The notes beneath the pieces were generated by a model. The model did not search any database and was not told the origin of the DNA. It saw only the letters and a list, made by a program, of their open reading frames with translations. Shown here piece by piece: positions 51,943 to 60,803 of a stretch of 64,000 nucleotides of DNA. A program made the position numbers and the translations under genes. Each line of letters begins with the position of its first letter. Position 1 is the first letter of the stretch. Origin of the DNA: Sphingobacterium olei (GTDB lineage Bacteria > Bacteroidota > Bacteroidia > Sphingobacteriales > Sphingobacteriaceae). The stretch spans positions 62,001 to 126,000 of the forward strand of contig NZ_SUME01000012.1 of NCBI RefSeq assembly GCF_005048855.1, written 5' to 3'.

Positions 51943-51964
51943 CTCAGCAAAATCTGAATATTAT

Positions 51965-53308
51965 ATGAACTGGAAACAACTGTTATCTGCAAAGCGATGG
52001 GGCTATGAAGCGCGTATACCGAATGATCAATTTGATGCGCGTTCTGAATTCCAACGAGATTATGATCGGTTGGTTTTTTCGTCCCCATTTCGTCGTTTAC
52101 AGAATAAAACACAAGTTTTTCCGCTTCCGGGAGCGGTATTTGTGCATAACAGATTGACCCATAGTCTAGAGGTAGCCAGTGTAGGAAGATCGTTAGGAAG
52201 GCTATTTTATAATCTGATGAAACAACAGAATCCAGATCTCGATTCGGAATATCCTTTTTTACAGGAAGTGGGGAATATTGTTTCCGCGGCATGTTTATCC
52301 CACGATTTAGGGAATCCCGCCTTTGGACACTCAGGTGAAGCTGCTATATCGTCTTTTTTTACCGAAGGAAAAGGACAGGATTATCAAAAGGAAATGACCG
52401 AAGAAGAGTGGGCAGATCTAACCCATTTTGAGGGCAATGCAAATGCATTGCGAATTTTGACACACCCTTTTAATGGAAAGGATGGCAAAGGCTTTGCGTT
52501 GACTTATGCCACGCTGGCTTCCATCGTGAAGTATCCTTGTGCGGCCATCGATGGACATGTTAAAGGAAATCATCACCGCAAGAAATATGGTTTTTTTGAT
52601 TCGGAGAAAGAGGCATTTGAAAAAATAGTAACCGAATTGGGCTTGGAGAAAGATCCTACTAATCCACGGGGCTATTTACGTCATCCATTGGTGTATTTGG
52701 TAGAAGCTGCAGATGATATCTGTTATAATATCATCGACCTGGAAGATGCACATCATCTGAAAATACTTTCCTATGAGGAGGTAGAGGAATTGTTGCTGCC
52801 TTTATGCGGAGGCGGAGGTCTGAGAGGTCGATTAGCTGGATTGGCAGATAGTGGTAGCCGGGTGGAATTGTTGCGGGCCAAAGCGATCAATACCTTGATC
52901 AATGGTTGTGCAGGAGTTTTTGCCCGAAATCAGGATAAGTTTCTGGCGGGTACATTTGAAAAACCACTGATGGATGCATTAGATTCGCAAATAGTAGCGC
53001 AGATGGAGCGAATAGAAGAAATATCGGTAAAGCGCATCTATAATGCACCAACAGTAGTACAAATAGAAATAGCGGGTTTCAAAGTAATGAATGCCTTGCT
53101 GGAAGAATTTATTCCGGCTTACCTGAAAGCAGATAAAGGTCACTTTGATAAAAAGATCGTCGCCATGATTCCACAACAATTTCATACTGATAGAACGGAT
53201 ACGTATTCGAAAATCCGTGCCGTATTAGATTATGTCTCCGGGATGACCGATATCTATGCCGTAGATTTGTATCGGAAGATGAAAGGCATTTCAATACCGT
53301 CGCTGTAG
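51965..53308 (+). CDS. dgt: Deoxyguanosinetriphosphate triphosphohydrolase
   Basis: HD-domain enzyme hydrolysing dGTP (or other dNTPs) to nucleoside and triphosphate. The 447-residue protein has YDRLVFSSPFRRLQNKTQVF near the N-terminus, the His of THSLEVASVGRSLG, and the HD pair in CLSHDLGNPAFGHSGE followed by FEGNANALRIL. It keeps dNTP pools in balance and can restrict phage. It has its own operator-like promoter. The toxin-antitoxin pair and topB follow on the same strand. Confidence 0.94.
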   Translation: MNWKQLLSAKRWGYEARIPNDQFDARSEFQRDYDRLVFSSPFRRLQNKTQVFPLPGAVFVHNRLTHSLEVASVGRSLGRLFYNLMKQQNPDLDSEYPFLQEVGNIVSAACLSHDLGNPAFGHSGEAAISSFFTEGKGQDYQKEMTEEEWADLTHFEGNANALRILTHPFNGKDGKGFALTYATLASIVKYPCAAIDGHVKGNHHRKKYGFFDSEKEAFEKIVTELGLEKDPTNPRGYLRHPLVYLVEAADDICYNIIDLEDAHHLKILSYEEVEELLLPLCGGGGLRGRLAGLADSGSRVELLRAKAINTLINGCAGVFARNQDKFLAGTFEKPLMDALDSQIVAQMERIEEISVKRIYNAPTVVQIEIAGFKVMNALLEEFIPAYLKADKGHFDKKIVAMIPQQFHTDRTDTYSKIRAVLDYVSGMTDIYAVDLYRKMKGISIPSL

Positions 53309-53349
53309 TTTTTTGAATTTTACTTTTTCTATTTGGTATCCGAGCGTGC

Positions 53350-53412
53350 AAAGCATTTGATCTAAGTTTGTTTTTTACGTATAAAAATTTTATTTTTGTC
53401 GTATAAAAATAC
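53350..53412 (+). promoter_or_regulatory. Toxin-antitoxin promoter with direct repeats
   Basis: TTTG (53367-53370), 20-nt spacer, TATTTTTG (53391-53398) is a full promoter match. CGTATAAAAAT occurs twice (53378-53388 and 53400-53410), 22 bp or two helical turns apart, flanking the -7 box as expected for autoregulation. The TCTAAGTTTG element (53361-53370) is also present; its TTTG doubles as the -33 box. Confidence 0.65.
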
Positions 53413-53445
53413 TTTGTGAAACTAATACCGAAAGGAGAGTATATT

Positions 53446-53700
53446 ATGGATGCTAAAATCACGTTGTCATTTGACGAGCAGGTTATAAAAGAGGCCAAAG
53501 CTTTTGCTACAAAAAATGGCGTGAGCCTGTCCCGTCTCACCGAGTTTATATACAAACAGATAACTTCTGATAATTATAAATCGCTGGATGAATTACCTAT
53601 TGCGGATTGGATCAATACCATCGCCGAAGAAGGCATCGAATATACAAAGACCCCTTCCCGCAAACGCCTGAAATCCGAGTTTTATAATGCCAAGAAATGA
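53446..53700 (+). CDS. Putative antitoxin, DUF6364-like
   Basis: The 84-residue protein from the ATG at 53446 (MDAKITLSFDEQVI) resembles DUF6364 antitoxins. It has an N-terminal beta strand and helices (KITLSFDEQVIKEAKAFATK, then SLSRLTEFIYKQI) of ribbon-helix-helix type for DNA binding, and a basic C-terminal tail (PSRKRLKSEFY) likely to engage the toxin. The frame is open to a GTG at 53416, but AAAGGAGAG (53431-53439) correctly spaced before 53446 fixes the start; such a Shine-Dalgarno is rare here. It overlaps the toxin gene by 4 nt (ATGA). Confidence 0.75.
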   Translation: MDAKITLSFDEQVIKEAKAFATKNGVSLSRLTEFIYKQITSDNYKSLDELPIADWINTIAEEGIEYTKTPSRKRLKSEFYNAKK

Positions 53701-54107
53701 GAATTTTTGTCGATGCCAATGTTATTGTGACGGTGTTGAATAGGCAATACCCCTTGTTTCCATATGCTGCGCGTATTTTAAGCCTGTCGGACAATCCGAG
53801 GTATAAGATTTATACTTCTCCCATCTGTCTTGCCATCGCCTTTTACTTTGCTGAAAAGAAAAGCGGTACCCTGCAAGCCAAAAGTAAAATCGCCGTATTG
53901 TCCGAAAAATTGGAGATTACTACAACGGATATGGATGCGGTACGGTCGACTGTTGAAAATACTGCCATCCATGATTTTGAAGACGGGCTGGAATATTATG
54001 CGGCACTTTGCTCGTCTTGTGAAATGATTATATCGGAAGATGTGTCGGATTTTTATTTTTCAGAAATTCCGGTGCAGAATTGTGAAACCTTTTTGAAATA
54101 TATATAG
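53697..54107 (+). CDS. PIN-domain toxin
   Basis: VapC-like PIN ribonuclease of 136 residues. The acidic active-site candidates are present: Asp6 (FVDANVI), Glu53 (YFAEKKS), Asp96 (HDFEDGLEYYAA) and Asp115/Asp118 (IISEDVSDFYFS). It probably cleaves RNA, perhaps tRNA, when not bound by the antitoxin encoded 4 nt in overlap upstream. The module sits between dgt and topB and appears intact. Confidence 0.82.
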   Translation: MRIFVDANVIVTVLNRQYPLFPYAARILSLSDNPRYKIYTSPICLAIAFYFAEKKSGTLQAKSKIAVLSEKLEITTTDMDAVRSTVENTAIHDFEDGLEYYAALCSSCEMIISEDVSDFYFSEIPVQNCETFLKYI

Positions 54108-54184
54108 AAGCGCGGCATGCGTATTTCGATGTGCGAATAGTGTCTCAAATCGCACTATGCACTACTCAATAGTACTACAAAAAA

Positions 54185-56296
54185 ATGAAAGTTGTAATAG
54201 CGGAAAAGCCTTCAGTGGCTCGGGATCTGGCTCGTGTGATGGGGGCAAAGGAAGTGAAAGATGGATACATCGCCGGCAATGGCTATGCATTTACTTATGC
54301 TTTTGGACACTTGGTGCAATTGTGTACACCTCAGGCCTATGGCTATAATACCTGGTCGGTTTCGAACCTGCCTATTATTCCTCAGCAGTTTCGTTTGGAA
54401 GCAAAAAAAATCAGGAAAGACGGAAAGCAAATAGATGATGCCGGAGCTGTGAAGCAGTTGAATACCATTAAAAAGTTGCTGGATGAAGCCGAGGAAATCA
54501 TTGTAGCAACGGATGCTGGGCGAGAAGGGGAATTGATATTTCGTAACATTTATTATTATTTGGGATCTAAAGTTCCTTTCAAGAGGCTTTGGATTTCCTC
54601 CCAAACGGACAAAGCAATCAAAGAAGGTTTTGCGAAGCTTAAAGCAGGAACGGAATATGACAGCTTATACATGTCGGCTCGTTCGCGTTCGGAATCCGAT
54701 TGGCTGATTGGTATCAATGCAACGCAGGCGATTACTTTAGCAGCCGGTAATCGTGGGCTGCTTTCTTTAGGACGAGTGCAGACGCCAACTTTAGCGATGA
54801 TCTGTTCCCGCTATCTGGAGAATAAGGACTTCAAACCGCAGGCATTTTTTAAGATACAAGCGGGGTTTGAAAAGGATAACATTAAATTTAAGGCAACCTC
54901 AGACAAGATTGAAAAGCGGGAAGTTGCAGCAGAAGCTATTTCAAAGATAACGGTTGGTTCGCAAGCAAAGGTTTTAAAAGTTGAAGCCAAAGAAACCAAA
55001 GAGCAGCCCCCATTGTTGTTCGATTTGACTTCGTTACAGCAGGATGCGAACAAGAAATTTGGTTATTCGGCAGATCAAACGCTAAGTATTGCGCAGACAC
55101 TTTATGAAAAAAAAGTGATTACCTATCCACGTACAGGGTCACGGTACATCGGAGAGGACGTTTTCGAAAATATCGAAGAGTTATTCCAGCATCTAGCCAA
55201 TACAGCAGAAGAAAGTATAGCAACAATTTCGCGCAATTTGATAGGAGCAAAGCTGAATAAACGGTCGGTCGATGATAAAAAAGTAACGGATCACCATGCG
55301 CTATTGGTTACGGAGGAAAAGCCCGGACCTATGGTAAAAGAACAGCAAAACATTTACAATATGATTGCTAAGCGCATGGTCGAAAGTTTTTCAGAGATTT
55401 GTTTGAAAGATATTACCACCGTCACTATCGATGCGTATGGAGTGGAATTGATCGCAAAGGGAACTGTTATACGTCAATATGGCTGGCGCTTATCTGCAGA
55501 TCAAGTGGAATTGCCTGATGAAGATAAAAATGCGGATGATCAGGACAACGAAAATGCCCAACTTCCAAAGCTTTCCAGTGAAGAATTATTAGAAATACTC
55601 ACCTTAGAATTAGCGGAGCGGTTTACCAAAGCCAGACCTATTCATACGGAAGCTTCTTTGTTGAAAGCTATGGAAACCTCGGGAAAAGAGATTGAAGATG
55701 ATGAGATGCGGCAGGCCATGAAAGATTGTGGACTTGGTACACCTGCTACGCGTGCGGCAACGATTGAAACGTTATTTCAACGCGATTATATCAAACGCGA
55801 TAAGAAGAAATTGATTCCCACAGAAAAGGGACTGACGGTTTACAATCTGGTGAAAGATCGCTCCATTTCGAAAGTGACCCTGACAGGTAAATGGGAACAG
55901 AAATTGGAAGAAATGCGTGCGAATAAAGTTTCGTATGATGTGTTTATGAAGCACATTAAGGATTATACGGCCAAGATCACAAAAGAGCTGTTGCAGCTTC
56001 GCATCTCTATTGCTCAAGAGGAAGTGAAACCACAGCAAAAAGGAGAAATTAAATGTCCAAAATGTCAGTCCGGTTCTATTTTGCTTTATGAAAAGGTTGC
56101 TCAATGTGATCATTACGCAAGAGGTTGCGATTTTAAAATTTGGCGCGTATTAAACGGAGTTTTGTTGGAGGAAAAGGAAATGAAAAACTTATTGGAGAAG
56201 GGCAAAACTTCTGAACTTAAAGGTGTGAAGACCAAGGAAGGAAATATCGTTGATGCACCTCTAGTTTTTGAAAATTTTAAAGTGAATGTGGGATAG
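54185..56296 (+). CDS. topB: DNA topoisomerase III
   Basis: Type IA topoisomerase that decatenates DNA. The 703-residue protein has Toprim residues Glu7 (VVIAEKPSVARDLA) and DAGREGELIFR (from Asp110), and the active-site Tyr314 in VITYPRTGSRYIG. A C-terminal four-Cys zinc finger near 622-645 (CPKCQSG and QCDHYARGCDF) follows. Bacteroidota carry topB both on chromosomes and on integrative elements; no conjugation genes are adjacent, so this copy looks chromosomal. The ATG at 54185 follows the toxin gene by 77 nt. Confidence 0.93.
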   Translation: MKVVIAEKPSVARDLARVMGAKEVKDGYIAGNGYAFTYAFGHLVQLCTPQAYGYNTWSVSNLPIIPQQFRLEAKKIRKDGKQIDDAGAVKQLNTIKKLLDEAEEIIVATDAGREGELIFRNIYYYLGSKVPFKRLWISSQTDKAIKEGFAKLKAGTEYDSLYMSARSRSESDWLIGINATQAITLAAGNRGLLSLGRVQTPTLAMICSRYLENKDFKPQAFFKIQAGFEKDNIKFKATSDKIEKREVAAEAISKITVGSQAKVLKVEAKETKEQPPLLFDLTSLQQDANKKFGYSADQTLSIAQTLYEKKVITYPRTGSRYIGEDVFENIEELFQHLANTAEESIATISRNLIGAKLNKRSVDDKKVTDHHALLVTEEKPGPMVKEQQNIYNMIAKRMVESFSEICLKDITTVTIDAYGVELIAKGTVIRQYGWRLSADQVELPDEDKNADDQDNENAQLPKLSSEELLEILTLELAERFTKARPIHTEASLLKAMETSGKEIEDDEMRQAMKDCGLGTPATRAATIETLFQRDYIKRDKKKLIPTEKGLTVYNLVKDRSISKVTLTGKWEQKLEEMRANKVSYDVFMKHIKDYTAKITKELLQLRISIAQEEVKPQQKGEIKCPKCQSGSILLYEKVAQCDHYARGCDFKIWRVLNGVLLEEKEMKNLLEKGKTSELKGVKTKEGNIVDAPLVFENFKVNVG

Positions 56297-56334
56297 TTTT
56301 TTTAAATGTTACTTTTAAAAGATAGATGTAAAAC

Positions 56335-56985
56335 ATGTCCAAACAAGTCTTTGCTTTTTCGGGATTAGGTGCTGATAAACGGGTATTCCAACAGTTGGAT
56401 TTTTCAGACATGGAGGTCATTCATATCAAGTGGTTACAACCGAGGGAAGAAGAATATCTAGGAAGCTATGTGCATCGCTTAGCGGAACATTACCATATTC
56501 CCAAACACGGTGCCACCGTTATTGGTCTTTCTTTCGGAGGAATATGCGTATCTGAATTAGCTAAAACATATGATTTTGAAAAAATTGTCTTGCTGTCTTC
56601 AGCAAAAACGAAAATGGAACTACCGAAGTCGTATGCATTGACAAGTTTGTTATCACTTCATAAGCTTATTCCAGAGACGCAGTTGACTAAACCTAATGCG
56701 TTGCTCGATTGGTTATTTGGTGTTTCTTCTACGCATGATAGGGAAACCCTGGCAGATATTATTCAAGATACAGATGTTAAATTTCTGAAATGGGCAATCC
56801 ATCGTATCGCCAACTGGAAAAATACGGTCGTACCGACAAGCTGTCTGCATATTCATGGAGATAAGGATCGGATTATTCCTATTCGCAATGTAGATTATTC
56901 TATTAAAATTAAGGGGGGTGGACATTTTATGACCCTAAACAAAGCCGAAGAGATCTCTTTTCATGTTCGGAATTATATATTGTAA
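56335..56985 (+). CDS. Alpha/beta hydrolase
   Basis: The 216-residue alpha/beta-hydrolase fold protein has nucleophile Ser in VIGLSFGGICVSELA (G-x-S-x-G), acid Asp in HIHGDKDRIIPI and His in GGGHFMTLNKAEE. It lacks a large lid domain. There is no signal peptide. It starts 38 nt after topB. Substrate is unknown; it is probably a small cytoplasmic esterase or thioesterase. Confidence 0.8.
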   Translation: MSKQVFAFSGLGADKRVFQQLDFSDMEVIHIKWLQPREEEYLGSYVHRLAEHYHIPKHGATVIGLSFGGICVSELAKTYDFEKIVLLSSAKTKMELPKSYALTSLLSLHKLIPETQLTKPNALLDWLFGVSSTHDRETLADIIQDTDVKFLKWAIHRIANWKNTVVPTSCLHIHGDKDRIIPIRNVDYSIKIKGGGHFMTLNKAEEISFHVRNYIL

Positions 56986-57082
56986 AGAAAAAATGCAGTG
57001 AGACACAGGTATGTGATGTAAATTAGTAATGGAGTACGTTTCAAACTTTATTTTTCAATGACTTTACTCTTCATAAAACCTG

Positions 57083-57090
57083 TACCTTTG
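57083..57090 (+). promoter_or_regulatory. -7 box before the 57099 gene
   Basis: TACCTTTG matches TAnnTTTG and excludes the GTG at 57090 as start. It leaves a leader of only a few nt before the ATG at 57099, so translation may be nearly leaderless. Confidence 0.45.
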
Positions 57091-57098
57091 TGCACGAT

Positions 57099-58082
57099 AT
57101 GGCAACAAAACTTTACAATCCTTTTTTAGATTTTAAATTTGACAACAAAACCTGTTTCCTTACGGGGCAAGAGTTACAGTCTCCTGATGAACAGATACAG
57201 GTTTTTCCAGTTTGGATGATGCGCGCCTTTGATCTGGAGGAGAAGCCATTTAAAATGTTGGATGAGAGTTTTATGACCTATAAACAATTGCAGCTTCCCT
57301 CTTCGGTTTCGACTGCATTGGCATTTGAAAATGTAGAAAGACAAGTGGAGCAGGCTATGGGACAAGGATTTGACGCTGTAAAGAAATTAGATGATATCAC
57401 GTTGTTCCAATGGGTATCCAAAATTTTATATGGCGTAGTCTTCAATGAGATCCAAGTCGGTATTCGTCAAGCTTTGTTGTCGGGCGAGTCCATGAACTTT
57501 TCGCAAGCACTGGTACATAAATTTCGCAATCTTCATGCGATGTTACAGTCCGTTGTGGTACCCATGGAATTTGAACATCAAAATCCATTTAGTATTCAGG
57601 TTTTTTCCGTAGAAAATGCACCTGAAACTTTTTTATACCGGGACGAAATCAATACCTTGGTATTCTCTTTACGGATGAATGATTTTGCGATCATAGCGAC
57701 ATTGCAAGATAATGGTACGCATGGTATCTATCATGAAGACGCATTGGAAAAAATAGCAAGGTACACGTTGCATCCAATACAATTTGAGGAAATATGTGCC
57801 CGTTATTTCTATTCTGCCTACCTTTTTAACCGTTTACCTGAATATACTTACATGGAAACACCGCAAAAAGTTTTCGTGGAACCCATGCCTTTAAACGACT
57901 TCACATTAAAACCTATTTTTGACAATTGGGTCGTAAAAACATACGGGCAAGTGTTGGAGAATTTTTGGAAGCCATGGGGATATCTTTTGTTTGAAATCAT
58001 TAAAAATCCCGAACAACCCATGACATTCCTAACGGATGAACAAGATAATTTTAGAGAAAAAATAGATTTGCCGTTGAATTAA
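57099..58082 (+). CDS. Conserved-looking protein of unknown function
   Basis: The 327-residue soluble protein (from MATKLYNPFLDFKF) has no signal peptide or membrane segment. The N-terminal NKTCFLTGQELQSPDEQIQV resembles the opening of a zinc-ribbon/HNH-like module (C-x-x-T-G), but no second Cys pair is present. The rest is helical with many aromatic residues (QFEEICARYFYSAYLF, ENFWKPWGYLLFEI). I do not recognise the family. It stands alone between the hydrolase and a TonB-like gene. Confidence 0.65.
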   Translation: MATKLYNPFLDFKFDNKTCFLTGQELQSPDEQIQVFPVWMMRAFDLEEKPFKMLDESFMTYKQLQLPSSVSTALAFENVERQVEQAMGQGFDAVKKLDDITLFQWVSKILYGVVFNEIQVGIRQALLSGESMNFSQALVHKFRNLHAMLQSVVVPMEFEHQNPFSIQVFSVENAPETFLYRDEINTLVFSLRMNDFAIIATLQDNGTHGIYHEDALEKIARYTLHPIQFEEICARYFYSAYLFNRLPEYTYMETPQKVFVEPMPLNDFTLKPIFDNWVVKTYGQVLENFWKPWGYLLFEIIKNPEQPMTFLTDEQDNFREKIDLPLN

Positions 58083-58130
58083 TCTAACAGATTGTTCGTA
58101 ACTTGAAGGATTGAACGTTAATAGGATAAA

Positions 58131-58141
58131 AGGAGGTGGTT
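58131..58141 (+). promoter_or_regulatory. Near-perfect Shine-Dalgarno site
   Basis: AAAGGAGGTG (58129-58138) matches the 16S rRNA tail over nine positions, 5 nt (counted from AGGAGG) before the ATG at 58142. It is unusual because Bacteroidota mRNAs normally lack such sites. It also rules out the GTG at 58136 as a start, since that lies inside the site. Confidence 0.7.
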
Positions 58142-58594
58142 ATGAAATGGTTTTGTTTAAGTATGTGTACTTGTGTGTTGCTAAGTTTTACAACTAAAAG
58201 CAGTATTTCTGTTTCTAAAATAATGCGCTGCTTGCAAGACACATCAGTAGTTGAACATGTAGATGTGTATCCTCAATTTAAAGGAGGGGTGAAAAGATGG
58301 AACGAATTCCTTAGCCGGAATTTAGACATCCGAAAGGCAATTTATGCAATGGACAGTACCGCTTATGTTGATTACGGTATTAAACAAACAGCAATTTTGG
58401 AGTTTACGGTTTGCGAAAACGGAGAAGTTTGTGATGTGGAAATTGTAAATCAACATAAAATAAGCCCTGAATTTGCGGAAGAAGCATTGCGTGTGATGAA
58501 TAAATCGCCAAAATGGGTGCCTGGATTGGTTGAAGGTAAACCTGTTCGCGCGCGATTTAGACAGTCGGTAACGGCCATATTACAGGAACAATAA
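58142..58594 (+). CDS. Exported TonB C-terminal domain protein
   Basis: The 150-residue protein has a hydrophobic N-terminus (MKWFCLSMCTCVLLSFTT), probably a signal peptide, then a TonB C-terminal domain. This is recognisable by YPQFKGGVKRWNEFLSRNL, ILEFTVCENGEVCDVEIV, and KSPKWVPGLVEGKPVRARF. It lacks the long proline-rich spacer of energy-transducing TonB, so it is a stand-alone domain perhaps binding outer-membrane receptors. The start at 58142 is set by a strong Shine-Dalgarno. Two Cys in the domain (VCENGEVC) could form a disulfide. Confidence 0.78.
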   Translation: MKWFCLSMCTCVLLSFTTKSSISVSKIMRCLQDTSVVEHVDVYPQFKGGVKRWNEFLSRNLDIRKAIYAMDSTAYVDYGIKQTAILEFTVCENGEVCDVEIVNQHKISPEFAEEALRVMNKSPKWVPGLVEGKPVRARFRQSVTAILQEQ

Positions 58595-58652
58595 ATTAAA
58601 TGCAAGGTGTTTAATAGCAAATGATAGATCGCTGCGTAAAATTTAAGAATCC

Positions 58653-58673
58653 AAAGCATTTTACTTAAGTTTG
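58653..58673 (+). promoter_or_regulatory. Promoter of the histidine kinase operon
   Basis: TAAGTTTG (58666-58673) preceded by AAAGCATTTTACT, close to the dgt and ddl elements. It shows that the ATG at 58675 cannot be the start and points to 58708. Confidence 0.6.
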
Positions 58674-58707
58674 GATGCTGCTAATGTCAGCGTTGTTGTC
58701 CTTGATC

Positions 58708-60099
58708 ATGTATATCCGCGAATATAAATACAAAATACTAGCCTTTTCGGCACTTTTTTTCTTAATTCTCATACAGTTTAAGTTCTTGATTTCAACATAT
58801 GAGATCAGAAATTCGCAATATTTCTTTGCAGAAAAGGAGTTGCTAAATAGAAGATATAGAGAGAGCATCGTTAATGACTACGTTTATCCGGGAGGAAAAA
58901 AAATAATTGATAATATACTATTAACCGAAATAGATACCCTTTCTGTTTTGTATAATAGCGATAAAAATAATTTTAAATCCTATAGCGATTCGTTGTATAA
59001 AAAGATAATATACGACTTAAGGAATGGTTCCAAAGGGGACACGTTCTTTACATCTTTGGTGATGGGAAGCCTCAATGAAGAACAACTTCTGTATTGTATC
59101 ACACTGCGAGATTTAAGTGTCACGGTCGATGGAGTAAACTATATTGCTCTTTATCCGCAAGATCAGAATGAACGTTCCGATATGCCGATAAATGGAAGTC
59201 TAGATGATTTCAGTAAAGAAAATGAAGTTTCCAATATATCTGTTAGCAGCCCTGATCCAAAAACATATAGAATATCATATGGATTGTATGTAGATCATGT
59301 ATCTAGACGTATCAACTTGATACAGCAAATGCTTCCCATTTTTTTCTTTTCATTGGTCAGTGTGGCTATGATTATAATAATTTATGTTATGATCTATCAA
59401 AATTGGCGTAAGCAGAAACGCCTTACCATGATGACGACAGATTTTCTGAACAGTGTAACACATGAATTCAATACACCCCTTGCTTCCATCATCGTCGCCA
59501 ATCAATCCTTGAAAAATTTACAGATTGAAGACGAAAAACTGCAATTGATACATGCTGTAATCCAAAGGCAATCGCTGAGGTTACAGCGATTAATTAACCA
59601 GACGATCAGTGTCACGAAGTTGGAAGAGGAATCGGTAGAAAGGAGTTTTTACGATATTCAGGATCTGCTACGTCAGATCTTGTACGATTACAACATTAAT
59701 AAGACCAGCGAGGTTGATATCCGATTTGATGATCAGGTTAGATCTTCTGCGCAGCCCATATTATTAAATGAGTTTCTCTTCACTACGCTTGTTTTTAATT
59801 TGCTGGAGAATGCAGTGAAATTCAATGCGAATAAAAAAAAACGTATCGATGTTGTACTGAGGCGTTTGAACAATGAATTACAAATTTCTATCTCAGACAA
59901 TGGAATAGGGATTAGTGAAAAAGCGAGAAATAAAGTGTTTGAACAATTCTACAGGGAATCGGGAGAATTAAAAAAATCGGGATTGGGGTTGGGACTGTTT
60001 TATGTCAAGAAAATTGTTGAGTTTCACAAGTGGCGAATCAAATTGAATAGTGCACTTGGAAAAGGGTCAGAATTTATTATTATTATATCTCGGGATTAG
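58708..60099 (+). CDS. Sensor histidine kinase
   Basis: The 463-residue membrane kinase from the ATG at 58708 (MYIREYKYKILAFS) has TM1 at about 9-28, an extracytoplasmic sensor domain 29-205 with no known fold visible, and TM2 at about 209-231. HisKA follows with phospho-His252 (SVTHEFNTPLAS), then HATPase_c (N-box NLLENAVKFN, G1 DNGIGI, G2 GLGLGLFYVKKIV). It is partnered with the response regulator 14 nt downstream. The next genes on the strand are a GH92 and a secreted peptidase, so glycan or glycoprotein cues are possible inputs. Confidence 0.9.
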   Translation: MYIREYKYKILAFSALFFLILIQFKFLISTYEIRNSQYFFAEKELLNRRYRESIVNDYVYPGGKKIIDNILLTEIDTLSVLYNSDKNNFKSYSDSLYKKIIYDLRNGSKGDTFFTSLVMGSLNEEQLLYCITLRDLSVTVDGVNYIALYPQDQNERSDMPINGSLDDFSKENEVSNISVSSPDPKTYRISYGLYVDHVSRRINLIQQMLPIFFFSLVSVAMIIIIYVMIYQNWRKQKRLTMMTTDFLNSVTHEFNTPLASIIVANQSLKNLQIEDEKLQLIHAVIQRQSLRLQRLINQTISVTKLEEESVERSFYDIQDLLRQILYDYNINKTSEVDIRFDDQVRSSAQPILLNEFLFTTLVFNLLENAVKFNANKKKRIDVVLRRLNNELQISISDNGIGISEKARNKVFEQFYRESGELKKSGLGLGLFYVKKIVEFHKWRIKLNSALGKGSEFIIIISRD

Positions 60100-60113
60100 A
60101 TTTTCAAGGTACT

Positions 60114-60803
60114 ATGAAAAGCAAGTTGTTGTTTGTTGAAGACGAAATAGATCTAGGTATGCTAACCAAGCAGTACCTGGAGATCTCTGGCCTTGATATT
60201 ATATGGTATAATAATGCCGAAGATGCTTTGACCCGCTATAAAGATGACCCTGAATTTGCCTTAGCAATCATTGATGTTACGCTACCGGGAATGGATGGTT
60301 TTTCATTGGTACGGGAAATGTTGAAAATAAACTATAGTCAAAGTTTTTTGTTTCTCACTGCTCGGAATAGTAAGCAAGACCGTCTTAATGGGTTGAAAAT
60401 AGGAGCAGACGATTATGTCAATAAGCCCTTTGACATCGAGGAGCTTTTATTGCGGATCAAGAATATTCTAAAAAGGCAGGGAGGGGGTGTGCCTGTTCAA
60501 GATTTTATTCTAATTGGTGATATCACCTTTTTTAAAGATACATTGAAACTTGTTTTTCCAAATGGAGATCATATTCACCTTACCGCCCGGGAAGCTGAAT
60601 TATGGGATCTTTTTGCGAGAAATGTGAATGTAATGCTTAGCAGGGAACAGATTTTGGTTGATATTTGGGGAGAGAACGATTATTTTTTAGGAAGAAGTTT
60701 AGATGTATTTATTTCTCGCATTCGTAAACTTCTTCAATATTCTACATGCGTAAAATTATCTACTGTCTATGGTAAAGGATTTATATTTGAAGTAAGTTCA
60801 TAA
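60114..60803 (+). CDS. OmpR-family response regulator
   Basis: The 229-residue protein has a receiver domain with phospho-acceptor Asp54 (AIIDVTLPGMDGF), acidic pocket Glu9-Asp10-Glu11 (FVEDE) and Lys in NKPFDIEELL. A C-terminal winged-helix DNA-binding domain follows (about 130-227, LTAREAELWDLFARN, then RSLDVFISRIRKLL). It is the partner of the upstream kinase. The 206 bp after it precede GH92 and contain GTTAA-N7-TTAAC near 60823, a possible binding site. Confidence 0.92.
   Translation: MKSKLLFVEDEIDLGMLTKQYLEISGLDIIWYNNAEDALTRYKDDPEFALAIIDVTLPGMDGFSLVREMLKINYSQSFLFLTARNSKQDRLNGLKIGADDYVNKPFDIEELLLRIKNILKRQGGGVPVQDFILIGDITFFKDTLKLVFPNGDHIHLTAREAELWDLFARNVNVMLSREQILVDIWGENDYFLGRSLDVFISRIRKLLQYSTCVKLSTVYGKGFIFEVSS

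Noticed and set aside
54185-56296. topB as a marker of an integrative conjugative element
   Set aside because: No tra, mob, integrase or attachment-site repeats are seen on either side; the neighbours are housekeeping genes.
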